A DNA stretch of 14,935 nt from an uncultured Collinsella sp. (GCA_902494295.1 CABUSL010000041.1:1-14935); one strand, 5' to 3'. Positions 1 through 6,582 are shown, numbered from the stretch's first letter. A program made the numbers and translations. Notes: a model not told the origin generated them from the sequence alone.

Positions 1-44
1 AGGCGGGCGAAGCCGGTGCGGATCCGCGCAGCGGATACGCGGAC

Positions 45-108
45 GTCCTTTCGCCCGCACCATTGAATGAAAGAGCTCCCAGCAATGGGAGCTTTTTTGT
101 TATGGGCC
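45..108. repeat. left copy of a 64-bp inverted repeat (tRNA-Leu 3' end plus terminator)
   Basis: On the + strand these 64 bases match the reverse complement of 386-449 with a single mismatch (A at 67). The copy carries the last 18 bases of the tRNA-Leu sequence including the CCA end (45-62), the short linker and the whole terminator hairpin (74-98), and it stops at GGGCC. The bases before it (1-44) do not continue the tRNA: there is no T-loop GTTCAA and no anticodon arm. A GCGGGCG at 3-9 could pair with the acceptor end, but the piece is too short for a tRNA. I read it as an inverted partial duplicate of the tRNA-Leu tail. Confidence 0.9.
74..98 (+). terminator. Rho-independent terminator (duplicate copy, + strand)
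   Basis: An 8-bp perfect stem, AGCTCCCA with TGGGAGCT, closes a GCAA tetraloop and is followed by six T. It is the inverted copy of the terminator downstream of tRNA-Leu. In this orientation it would stop transcription entering from the left edge of the window. Confidence 0.8.
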
Positions 109-385
109 GTTTTGGCAGATTTGACATATCGATTTCGCGCGGTAGATGTCCCTGTGGTCAAAAAGTGGTAAAGATGAGTACTGACATGAAAATAGAGACA
201 TTTCATGAAGCCATTTTTGCTCATTTTGCGCAACAGATGTACGCTAATTTGGCTCAACCTTGAGACAAAATGAAGTAATTTCGATAGACCTCGGGTTCAA
301 CGCTGCCGGCGGACTCGCCAGCTCGCTAAAAACGCTCCGCGTTTTCTTTACGCTCGCTCCTTCGCAGGTTCAAGTCCCCGCGATG
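109..385. other. AT-richer spacer between the inverted repeats; no convincing gene
   Basis: This 277-bp segment is visibly AT-richer than its surroundings between about 110 and 295. It contains a TTGACA box at 121-126 with no good -10. It has a short direct repeat, GTGGT at 154-158 and 165-169, each followed by an A-rich run. A hairpin pairs CATGAAA (185-191) with TTTCATG (201-207). A possible 29-codon reading frame from the ATG at 174 to 263 has no ribosome binding site and is not called. From about 296 the composition returns to GC-rich, with a small hairpin around AAAAACG/CGTTTT near 327-344. Bases 361-390 resemble a tRNA 3' end. Confidence 0.5.
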
Positions 386-391
386 GGCCCA
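361..391 (+). pseudogene. tRNA 3'-end-like relic
   Basis: The + strand holds GGTTCAAGTCC (368-378), a canonical T-arm core identical to that of the tRNA-Leu nearby, followed by an acceptor-like GATGGGCCCA. The T-stem no longer pairs properly (GCAGG against CCCCG) and no D-arm or anticodon arm precedes it. It therefore looks like the tail of a different tRNA cut off at its 5' side. The right inverted-repeat copy begins within its acceptor-like part. Chance similarity is possible because the motif is short. Confidence 0.35.
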
Positions 392-449
392 TAACAAAAA
401 AGCTCCCATTGCTGGGAGCTCTTTCAATCAATGGTGCGGGCGAAAGGAC
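386..449. repeat. right copy of the 64-bp inverted repeat
   Basis: This is the partner of 45-108. It includes the 3' end of the intact tRNA-Leu (from 432) and its terminator, so it is probably the parental copy. Beyond 449 the intact tRNA continues, while the left copy diverges at once. The repeat therefore begins inside the tRNA gene and ends at the GGCCC at 386. Confidence 0.9.
395..420 (-). terminator. Rho-independent terminator after tRNA-Leu
   Basis: Read on the minus strand, AGCTCCCA, a GCAA loop and TGGGAGCT form a perfect 8-bp stem followed by six T. It lies 12 bases past the tRNA CCA end. Because there is no obvious GC-rich terminator between tatD and the tRNA, it may also end the rsmA-tatD transcript. 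Confidence 0.88.
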
Positions 450-518
450 TTGAACCTTCATGGGGTTGCCCCCATACGGACCTGAACCGTACGCGTCTGC
501 CAATTCCGCCACGCCCGC
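432..518 (-). tRNA. tRNA-Leu (anticodon CAG)
   Basis: The minus strand folds as a class II tRNA with a long variable arm. The 7-bp acceptor stem pairs GCGGGCG perfectly with CGCCCGC, then comes discriminator A and an encoded CCA (432-434). The anticodon stem TACGG/CCGTA holds the loop TTCAGGT, giving anticodon CAG, which reads CUG leucine codons. The variable arm is a GC-rich hairpin and the T-loop core is GGTTCAAGTCC. It lies 43 bp after the tatD stop and has a promoter-like sequence just upstream and a terminator just downstream. Confidence 0.95.
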
Positions 519-529
519 GTGCAGGAATT

Positions 530-558
530 AGAATAACGGAGCGCCACCGCGAACGCAA
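530..558 (-). promoter_or_regulatory. candidate sigma70-type promoter for tRNA-Leu
   Basis: On the minus strand TTGCGT (553-558) and TATTCT (530-535) are separated by 17 bp. Initiation would fall near 523, leaving a leader of about five bases before the mature tRNA end at 518. It lies in the short gap after the tatD stop. The match is moderate and rests on consensus only. Confidence 0.45.
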
Positions 559-561
559 GAA

Positions 562-1479
562 CTATTTTTGAAAAAGTTTGCAGGCATTCTCCCAAGCGGC
601 TTGCGCGATTGTTTCGGCGTCCTCACCAGTGCGATCGACACGGTCGTTAACCAGCGCGTTTGCCGTAATGGAGATCATTGCGGGCTCGCATTCAAGACCG
701 CGAATGGGCTCCGGAGCCATATACGGGCAATCCGTCTCGAACAAAATTCGATCGAGTGGGGTTGCCGCGAATGCCTCGCGCACGTCGTCGTTGCGCTTAA
801 AGGTAGCCGCACCACCATAGGCGATATAGCAGCCCAGCTCCGCAAAGCGCTCCATCGTGGCGCGGTCCTCGCCAAAGCAGTGCAGCACACAACCGGCCTG
901 GGGCACGCCCACCTCACGAAGCACGTTGCAGGCGTCCACGTGCGAGGTGCGCTCCTGGTCCGTGTCCTCGTGACGCAGATGTAGCTCCACCGGCACGTTA
1001 CGGCACACGGCAAGCTCGAGCTGGCGCGCCATGCAGTCAATCTGCACGTTATGGGGTGCCGGCGCGATATCGTCGTCATAGTCCATGTGATAGTCCAGGC
1101 CGATTTCGCCAATACCGGCGCACAAAGGGTCATCGAGCGCGACAACGACCTGTGCGTGAACGTCGTCGGTATAGTCCGGCGCGCCATACGGATGCACGCC
1201 GGCAAGATACTTGATCTGCGGGATATCCTGCATCGGCAGAATTTCGCGCACGAGCCAGTCGCTATAGTCCGTCACGCTGCGTTTGTCAGCGATGGGGTCG
1301 AACATCGTCACCAACAGGTCGACACCCGCGGCTTTGGCGCGCACGAGCGTCTCGGGCACTTCTTTGCCCCAAAACGAAAGCAGATGCGCATGCGTGTCGG
1401 CAAGCGGTGCCAAGGGCACGGGACAAGCAACCGTCTTCTTTTTCTTGGTAAACGTCACACGTTCGGCATTAGGCATCAT
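562..1479 (-). CDS. tatD: TatD-family metal-dependent hydrolase (DNase-like)
   Basis: This 305-residue TIM-barrel amidohydrolase is of the TatD/YcfH type. Known family members are metal-dependent 3'-5' exonucleases or related phosphoesterases in the cytoplasm. Metal-ligand motifs are in the expected order: DTHAH at 28-32, GEIGLDYH at 124-131, ELHLRHE at 165-171, LHCFG at 199-203 and FETDCPYMAPEP at 247-258. The first 24 residues are a basic extension (a KKKK run) before the barrel. The start is ATG at 1479 with AGGAGC upstream; a second in-frame ATG follows immediately at 1476. It overlaps the end of rsmA by 11 bp, so the two are probably translationally coupled. TatD next to rsmA is a common bacterial arrangement. 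The exact substrate is not readable from sequence. Confidence 0.9.
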   Translation of the reverse strand: MMPNAERVTFTKKKKTVACPVPLAPLADTHAHLLSFWGKEVPETLVRAKAAGVDLLVTMFDPIADKRSVTDYSDWLVREILPMQDIPQIKYLAGVHPYGAPDYTDDVHAQVVVALDDPLCAGIGEIGLDYHMDYDDDIAPAPHNVQIDCMARQLELAVCRNVPVELHLRHEDTDQERTSHVDACNVLREVGVPQAGCVLHCFGEDRATMERFAELGCYIAYGGAATFKRNDDVREAFAATPLDRILFETDCPYMAPEPIRGLECEPAMISITANALVNDRVDRTGEDAETIAQAAWENACKLFQK

Positions 1480-2329
1480 GGATTAGCTCCTGGGCCAGAC
1501 GGACAAAGTCAGCGACATCAAGCGTCTCGGCGCGCGTGGTGGGTGCAATACCGCAAGCCTCAAAGGCGGCATCGAGCACGTCCTTGGCAAAGCCGTTGGC
1601 GCTCATGGAATTGCGGATGGTCTTGCGGCGCTGGGCAAATGCAGCGTCAATCACGCGGGCCACAAATTCGCGATCGAGTCCTTCGGGCACCACGCCGTCA
1701 ACACGGTCGATACGCACGACGGCCGAGTCCACGTGCGGCGCCGGCATAAAGCAACGCGGCGGGACCTCAAAGCGACCCGTAACCTGCGCATACAGGCCGA
1801 GCTTTACCGTATAGCCACCATAGGTCTTGTTACCCGGCACTGCGGCAATGCGATCGGCAACCTCCTTTTGAACCATGACGACAGCGCGCTTAAGCGCGGG
1901 CATCGTCTGGAAGAACTGAAGGATGATCGTCGCCGCCACGTTGTAGGGCAGATTCGCGACAAACACCGTCGGCTTACCGCCCGCAACCTGCTCAATCTGC
2001 TCCGGGCCCACCTTGAGCGCGTCACCCATGATAAAGCGGAAGTTGGCATAGTCGGCGGCGTGGGCGTCAAGCACCGGCTCAAGCTCGGGATCGGCCTCGA
2101 TCGACGTAACGCACGCCGCCTCCTGCAGCAACGCAAGTGTCAACGTACCGCAACCCGGACCCACCTCGAGTACGCGCTCGTCACCTGCAAGCTCGGCAAG
2201 CTCGCAGATACGCTCGATCACATGATTGTCGATTAGAAAGTTCTGGCCCAAGCGATGCTTAGTCGCAAGGCCAAACTCCTCTAGCAGCTCCCTGGTGGCC
2301 GTGGGGTTTGCCAAAGGCGAAGTTGTCAT
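1469..2329 (-). CDS. rsmA: 16S rRNA (adenine1518/1519-N6)-dimethyltransferase
   Basis: RsmA (KsgA) uses S-adenosylmethionine to dimethylate two adjacent adenines in the 3' hairpin of 16S rRNA late in 30S assembly. The 286-residue length is typical. Visible motifs are GQNFLID (29-35), the SAM-binding LEVGPGCGTLT (54-64), the acidic IEAD (77-80), the catalytic NLPYN (126-130), MVQKEVADRI (152-161), and the C-terminal PPRCFMPAPHVDSAVVRI and AQRRKTIRNS segments. The start is ATG at 2329 behind a strong AAGGAGG. It follows the metG terminator and probably has its own promoter in the roughly 110 bp between the genes, though none is clear. It overlaps tatD downstream. Loss of this enzyme classically gives kasugamycin resistance. 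Confidence 0.96.
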   Translation of the reverse strand: MTTSPLANPTATRELLEEFGLATKHRLGQNFLIDNHVIERICELAELAGDERVLEVGPGCGTLTLALLQEAACVTSIEADPELEPVLDAHAADYANFRFIMGDALKVGPEQIEQVAGGKPTVFVANLPYNVAATIILQFFQTMPALKRAVVMVQKEVADRIAAVPGNKTYGGYTVKLGLYAQVTGRFEVPPRCFMPAPHVDSAVVRIDRVDGVVPEGLDREFVARVIDAAFAQRRKTIRNSMSANGFAKDVLDAAFEACGIAPTTRAETLDVADFVRLAQELIHDA

Positions 2330-2360
2330 GGTTGCCTCCTTAGCATGATGGCGGCGTCTT

Positions 2361-2396
2361 GAAACAAAAGGGCATGGACCGTGGTGGCCATGCCCT
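2361..2396 (-). terminator. Rho-independent terminator after metG
   Basis: On the minus strand an 8-bp perfect stem (GGGCATGG with CCATGCCC; arms 2388-2395 and 2370-2377) with a 10-base loop is followed by TTTTGTTT. It lies 44 bp past the metG stop and 37 bp before the rsmA start, separating the two transcription groups. Confidence 0.85.
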
Positions 2397-2439
2397 TACA
2401 GCTAAACAGCAAATTGCCGATATGGCGCTCGCGCGGTCT

Positions 2440-4041
2440 CTACGCCAGACGCGGGAACAGCGGCTCGCCCTTCTCGACGGGCTGACCGCCGGCAAGCAAG
2501 CCCCAAGCGCAAATGCCCTTGAGGTCGTCGCTCGCGGCCTCGTCCTCGCAGGACAGGCGGCGCAGGGCCTCAGCAGAAGTCTGGGGCATGAGCGGCATCA
2601 GCAGGTGAGCGGCAATGCGGATGGCCTCGAGCAGGTTGTAGATCACAAACGCCAGCTCGTCAGCCTTGGCCTCGTCCTTGGCAAGCGCCCAGGGCTCAGA
2701 GTCCTCGATGTAGTGGTTGGCGGCGTGAATGAGCTCCATGACCTCATCCTTGGCTCCACCGTAATCGAGCACGTCCATCTTGGCCATGTAGCGCTCGACC
2801 AGACCATCGGCGATCTTTGCCAGCGGGTTGTCGAACGCATCGAACGATGCGGGCTTGGCGGGCGCGCAACCGTCAAAATACTTGCCGCTCATGTTGAGCG
2901 AACGCGAGATGAGGTTGCCCCAGCTGTTGGCCAGGTCGGCGTTGTAGACCTGCTCCATGCGGTCGAAGCTGATGGCACCGTCGGTGCCGGGGACGACATC
3001 GGTCATAAAGTAGTAGCGATAGCCCTCGACGCCCAGCATGTCGATAACGTCCTGCGGAGCGATGGCGTTGCCGCGGCTCTTGGACATCTTCTCGGCCTTG
3101 CCGGTCTCGGCATTGCGCACGGTCAGGAAGCCGTGGGCAAAGACGTGCTCGGGCAGGGCCTCGCCGATGGCCATGAGCATGGCGGGCCAAATAACGCAGT
3201 GGAAGCGGATGATGTCCTTACCCACGATGTGGAACTGCGCGGGCCAGCGATAGGCCAGCTCGGCACGCGCCTCGTCGGTGTCGACACCGTAGCCGACGGC
3301 CGTCATATAGTTGAGCAGTGCATCGAACCACACGTACGTCACGTGGCCCTCGTCAAACGGGACCTGAATGCCCCAGTCAAAGCTCGTACGGCTCACGGAA
3401 AGGTCGTTAAGGCCGCCCTCGACAAAGCTGCGAACCTCGTTCATGCGGAACGCAGGCTCGACAAAGTCGGGATGCTCGTCATAGAGCTTAAGCAGCTTGT
3501 CCTGGAAGGCGGAAAGCTTAAAGAAGTAGGACTCCTCCTGCACGCGCTCAAGCGGACGGTGGCAGTCGGGGCACAGGTGCTGGCCGACGCTGCCGTACTC
3601 CTCGTCGCCCTTCTGGACCTGTGTATCGGTGAAGTAGGTCTCATCAGGCACGCAATACCAGCCGTCGTAGCTGCCCTTATACAGGTAACCGGACTCCTTC
3701 ATGCGCTCCCACAAGTACTGCACGGCATGATGCTGGCGCGGCTCGGTGGTGCGGATGAAGTCGTCGTTGGAAATCTCGAGCTTGCTCCAAAGCTCCTTGA
3801 AGTGCGGAGCCTGGCTGTCGGTCCACTCCTGCGGCGTCATGTTGTGCTTGGCTGCGGCCTCGGCGACCTTCTCGCCGTGCTCGTCCATGCCGGTCAGGAA
3901 CTTGACGTTATAGCCGGCGGAACGGCGATAGCGAGCCTGAACGTCGGCGATGATGGTGGAATAAGCCGTGCCCAGGTGCGGATCGGCGTTGACGTAGTAG
4001 ATGGGCGTCGTGATAAAGAACGAAGGCTTGCTTTGATCCAT
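2440..4041 (-). CDS. metG: methionyl-tRNA synthetase
   Basis: This 533-residue class I aminoacyl-tRNA synthetase charges initiator and elongator tRNA-Met in the cytoplasm. The HIGH-type motif is HLGT (22-25), the KMSKS motif is intact (318-322) and FLTGMDEHGEK (48-58) is typical. The metal-knuckle insertion keeps one pair, CPDC (157-160), while the opposite side reads C-V-P-D (130-133) instead of Cys-X-X-Cys. The protein ends after the alpha-helical anticodon-binding domain and lacks the C-terminal EMAP/Trbp111-like domain found in longer bacterial MetRS; such short forms are common. The start ATG at 4041 follows GGAGG by nine bases. It is downstream of rsmI with a 69-bp gap and is followed by a terminator. 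Confidence 0.96.
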   Translation of the reverse strand: MDQSKPSFFITTPIYYVNADPHLGTAYSTIIADVQARYRRSAGYNVKFLTGMDEHGEKVAEAAAKHNMTPQEWTDSQAPHFKELWSKLEISNDDFIRTTEPRQHHAVQYLWERMKESGYLYKGSYDGWYCVPDETYFTDTQVQKGDEEYGSVGQHLCPDCHRPLERVQEESYFFKLSAFQDKLLKLYDEHPDFVEPAFRMNEVRSFVEGGLNDLSVSRTSFDWGIQVPFDEGHVTYVWFDALLNYMTAVGYGVDTDEARAELAYRWPAQFHIVGKDIIRFHCVIWPAMLMAIGEALPEHVFAHGFLTVRNAETGKAEKMSKSRGNAIAPQDVIDMLGVEGYRYYFMTDVVPGTDGAISFDRMEQVYNADLANSWGNLISRSLNMSGKYFDGCAPAKPASFDAFDNPLAKIADGLVERYMAKMDVLDYGGAKDEVMELIHAANHYIEDSEPWALAKDEAKADELAFVIYNLLEAIRIAAHLLMPLMPQTSAEALRRLSCEDEAASDDLKGICAWGLLAGGQPVEKGEPLFPRLA

Positions 4042-4110
4042 GGGGTTTGTCCTCCAGAAAAACGTTGCATACAGAGGATGATTCTAGCGCAAGGGCTGGA
4101 TATCCTCCAT

Positions 4111-4989
4111 CTATTGCATATCGAGCACCATGGCATAGACATCGCGCTTGCGGCGCGAATACTTCTGAGACAGACGCTTGGCCACCGCAGACGCGGGCTC
4201 CCCCTCCTCGAGCGCGGCGCGGATATCCTCGCGCAGGGCCTCGTCGGGATCCGCTGCCGCGGCGCCAACCGGCACGATACCGGCCTCCTCATCCTCGCTC
4301 GGCGGCGCGATGACCAGCGCAATCTCGCCCTTTACCTCGCCGCGAGCACGCAGCTCCTCGACAAGCTGGACAGCGGGCCCGCGCAAGACCTCCTCGTGCA
4401 GCTTGGTGAGTTCGCGGCAGACGGCAACCTCACGCTGGGGAAAGACCTCCGCCACGGCCTCGAGCGTCGCCACGATGCGATGTGGAGACTCGTAGAAGAT
4501 GAGCGCGCCGGGCACCACGGCAAGGCGCTGCAGTCGGCGCACGCGGTCGCCGTGCTTGCGACCCAAAAAGCCCTCGAAGAAAAAATGCTCGCAGGGAATG
4601 CCGGACGAAACGAGCGCCGTGACGCAAGCAGAGGGCCCGGGAATAACTTCGACGGGCACATCGGCCTCACGCGCCGCCTCGACCAGCGCCTGGCCGGGAT
4701 CGGACACGCTCGGCATGCCGGCGTCCGAGGCAAAGGCGAGGGTCTCCCCCGCCAGCAGACGGTCGACCAGGCCGGCGGCGCGGTTGGCGATCACATTCTC
4801 GTCGCAACGGACAAGCGGCTTGGAAATGCCCAGGTGCATCAGCAGCTTTGACGTCACACGCGTGTCTTCGCAGCAGATGACATCGGCAGCGGCAAAGGCC
4901 TCGCCAACGCGCGGGGACAGGTCGCCCAAGTTGCCGATGGGCGTGCCGACCACATAGAGTTTGCCCGTATGGGCGCTGTTTTGCGTCAT
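4111..4989 (-). CDS. rsmI: 16S rRNA (cytidine1402-2'-O)-methyltransferase
   Basis: RsmI methylates the ribose of C1402 in the decoding centre of 16S rRNA using S-adenosylmethionine. The 292-residue protein has the tetrapyrrole-methylase-like fold: LYVVGTPIGNLGD (11-23), ICCEDTR (38-44), FASDAGMPSVSDPG (86-99), IPGPSA (116-121), FEGFLGRK (138-145), FYESPHR (165-171) and ELTKLHEE (193-200) are all present. A lysine/arginine-rich C-terminal helix (KRLSQKYSRRKRDVY) is typical of the family. The start ATG at 4989 lies six bases after the stop of the upstream GH5 gene and has only a weak AGGT-type ribosome binding site, so translation is probably coupled. RsmI beside metG is a recurrent bacterial gene order. 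Confidence 0.95.
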   Translation of the reverse strand: MTQNSAHTGKLYVVGTPIGNLGDLSPRVGEAFAAADVICCEDTRVTSKLLMHLGISKPLVRCDENVIANRAAGLVDRLLAGETLAFASDAGMPSVSDPGQALVEAAREADVPVEVIPGPSACVTALVSSGIPCEHFFFEGFLGRKHGDRVRRLQRLAVVPGALIFYESPHRIVATLEAVAEVFPQREVAVCRELTKLHEEVLRGPAVQLVEELRARGEVKGEIALVIAPPSEDEEAGIVPVGAAAADPDEALREDIRAALEEGEPASAVAKRLSQKYSRRKRDVYAMVLDMQ

Positions 4990-4995
4990 ATCAAC

Positions 4996-6057
4996 CTATT
5001 CAATCATGCCACGCTCGAGCGTACCGAGCGCCGCGCGGGCGTCCCATGCTGCAATGCGCTTCTCGGTCTTCCACGTTTGGAAGAACCAACCGGCAGCCGG
5101 CGCAAACGAAGCCAGCTGGTTGGCGATAAACACGCGCTCGTAGGCATTGCGGCCTTCGGGCGTAACCGACGAGTTGGCAAAGATCGCCGCGCCCGACCAT
5201 TCGCCCACCAGCACGGGGAACCCAGTCGAAATCGCTTCTTTAAGCTCGCGCTTGTTACGGGAAATCGCCGTCGTCAGCCCGCGGGGGCTCGTGATATCGA
5301 GCGCATACTCGTCGCGGTAATGGTACAGGTGAAGGTCCATGTAGACGTTCTTGTACTTGGCGCCGCGCATAAAATGCTTCCACTCGCTGGGATGCCCCGA
5401 AGACGAAAAGACGACGATCTTATCCTCGGGCATATACGAACGGACGAGCTCGTAGGCATCGCGATAGAAATTGCGCAGGTAGTGGGCCGGAATGCCATCC
5501 GTCATGGCAAAGAGACTCTTGCGGACACTCATCTGCGGCGTATCCAGCAGCTCAATGCCCAGCAGGCTCTCGGCCTCGCCGTAACGCTCGGCCAAGCGCT
5601 CGAGCACGTCGAGTGCGACATGGCGGCCGTTAGTGGACGAATGCCACTCGGCAACAGCCTCCGGCGTGGCGGGCGAATCGTTGGAATCGCCCTGGCCACC
5701 GGGCACAGTCGCCAGGTCAAGCAGCACGCGAATGTTGTACTTGGCAGCCCACTCAATCGCGCGGTCGATGTAGTCGACAACCGAGATGTAGGAGGCATCG
5801 GACTCCTGTGAGCCAAAGGCATACCAAGGCACCGGCAGGCGCACGGCGTTGAGGCCGATCTGCGCCATGCGACGGAAATCATCCTCGCTCACAAACGTCT
5901 CGTAATGACGGCGCATGCGCTCGTTATAGGCGGCGGTGCCCATGGCCTCCTGCAGCTCGGCCGCATTGGATGCACCGGTCGCCGCGTATAGCGACGGGGT
6001 CACCCAAGGCTCGGGAATAAACCAGCCAGAGAGATTAACGCCGAGTATCCTCTCCAT
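4996..6057 (-). CDS. GH5-family exo-beta-1,3-glucanase homologue, acid/base residue replaced
   Basis: This 353-residue protein resembles the family 5 glycoside hydrolases of the yeast exo-1,3-beta-glucanase/BglC type. It shows GVNLSGWFIPEPWVTPSL near the N-terminus (6-23), RLPVPWYAF (73-81), LHLYHYRDEY (242-251) and the nucleophile segment VGEWSGA (284-290) with Glu286. The segment that normally reads L-N-E-P, with the acid/base glutamate, here reads LLDTP (170-174), so Glu is replaced by Thr173. There is no signal peptide, so it should be cytoplasmic. The frame is open to an ATG at 6261, but ATG 6057 is preferred: it follows AAAAGGGGG by five bases and begins one turn before the conserved domain, whereas the upstream extension looks non-coding. 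It is first in a group with rsmI and metG. Hydrolytic activity is uncertain. Confidence 0.82.
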   Translation of the reverse strand: MERILGVNLSGWFIPEPWVTPSLYAATGASNAAELQEAMGTAAYNERMRRHYETFVSEDDFRRMAQIGLNAVRLPVPWYAFGSQESDASYISVVDYIDRAIEWAAKYNIRVLLDLATVPGGQGDSNDSPATPEAVAEWHSSTNGRHVALDVLERLAERYGEAESLLGIELLDTPQMSVRKSLFAMTDGIPAHYLRNFYRDAYELVRSYMPEDKIVVFSSSGHPSEWKHFMRGAKYKNVYMDLHLYHYRDEYALDITSPRGLTTAISRNKRELKEAISTGFPVLVGEWSGAAIFANSSVTPEGRNAYERVFIANQLASFAPAAGWFFQTWKTEKRIAAWDARAALGTLERGMIE

Positions 6058-6062
6058 CACTG

Positions 6063-6069
6063 CCCCCTT
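6063..6069 (-). promoter_or_regulatory. ribosome binding site that sets the GH5 start
   Basis: Minus-strand AAGGGGG lies five bases before ATG 6057. It favours this start over the upstream in-frame ATGs at 6261, 6111 and 6075. A short hairpin, CGGGC-TAA-GCCCG (6080-6092), lies in the leader just upstream. Confidence 0.6.
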
Positions 6070-6124
6070 TTGAATCATACGGGCTAAGCCCGCATCGCTC
6101 TTGCATGACATATCTATCGATTTG

Positions 6125-6130
6125 AGTATA
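6125..6130 (-). promoter_or_regulatory. possible -10 element for the GH5-rsmI-metG group
   Basis: Minus-strand TATACT is a near-consensus -10 box, 68 bp before the GH5 start. No good -35 box stands at 16-18 bp upstream, so the assignment is weak. It is the best candidate between tRNA-Phe and GH5. Confidence 0.3.
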
Positions 6131-6250
6131 CCCGCGCATGCAGACAGGCGACCGAACGGTCTGTAAAGTGACGCGAAAGTGGGAGGAATGTCTGGGCGGG
6201 CGGGTCCGAGATGGCGCGCGAGATGTGCACGTGTGCCGGAGGCAGGCACC

Positions 6251-6420
6251 GGAAAATGCATCCCGTTCTGAGCGCGGGATCTGGGACGCAGTTTCCGCCA
6301 AAGGCCGCAAAAGGAAAGCGCGTCCCATTCTGGCGCCGGATTCCGGGCCGTGCTTTCCCAAGCGGCCTTAAAGCGGAAAACGCATCCCGCTCTGAATCCA
6401 AATTCCGGGACGCAGTTTCC
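6251..6420. repeat. three tandem 46-bp palindromic repeats, 62-bp period
   Basis: Units at 6251-6296, 6313-6358 and 6375-6420 are each exactly 46 bp and start exactly 62 bp apart, with 16-bp spacers. Each begins GGAAA(N2)GC(N)TCCC and ends GGG(N2)G(N3)TTTCC or a close variant, so each unit folds back on itself; in unit 1 the outer 14-bp arms match at 12 positions. Units 1 and 3 are most alike (GGAAAA, GCATCCCG, TCTGA and GGGACGCAGTTTCC shared). Unit 2 is more diverged. The two spacers are themselves near reverse complements around GGCCGC. The block lies between the tRNA-Phe terminator and the GH5 leader and codes for nothing convincing on either strand. Confidence 0.88.
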
Positions 6421-6434
6421 GCAGAGCCCTCGGT

Positions 6435-6464
6435 AAAAGAAAAGGACCCCTTTGCAGAGGTCCT
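6435..6464 (-). terminator. Rho-independent terminator after tRNA-Phe
   Basis: On the minus strand AGGACC and GGTCCT (arms 6459-6464 and 6443-6448) form a 6-bp stem around a 10-base loop, followed by TTTTCTTTT-type T-rich sequence. It starts 13 bases after the tRNA 3' end. Confidence 0.75.
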
Positions 6465-6477
6465 AGTCAATTCAAGG

Positions 6478-6550
<73 letters not shown>

Positions 6551-6582
6551 ATTTGAGGTGTGCCTTGTTTCAAGGCTTGATT

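Noticed and set aside
1..62. A complete tRNA on the + strand ending in CCA at 62
   Set aside because: The acceptor ends could pair (3-9 with 52-58), but the insert has no T-loop, D-arm or anticodon arm and is too short.
63..263. A 66-codon + strand frame, and a shorter 29-codon frame from the ATG at 174
   Set aside because: The long form starts in the tRNA tail and reads through a terminator hairpin; the short form has no ribosome binding site and no recognisable similarity.
45..449. attL/attR of an integrated element at tRNA-Leu
   Set aside because: The copies are inverted rather than direct, and no integrase lies between them.
2359..4851. An 830-codon open frame on the + strand, antisense to metG and rsmI
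   Set aside because: It lies wholly opposite two well-recognised genes, begins inside the metG terminator, has no ribosome binding site, and its protein is His/Leu/Val/Gly-rich low-complexity sequence typical of antisense frames in GC-rich DNA.
6058..6261. N-terminal extension of the GH5 protein to ATG 6261
   Set aside because: The extension runs into the palindromic repeat block, has no ribosome binding site and looks unlike the family; ATG 6057 has a good site and sits right before the conserved start of the domain.
6251..6420. CRISPR array
   Set aside because: Repeats are 46 bp, imperfect and palindromic along their whole length, spacers are only 16 bp and are related to each other, and no cas genes are nearby.
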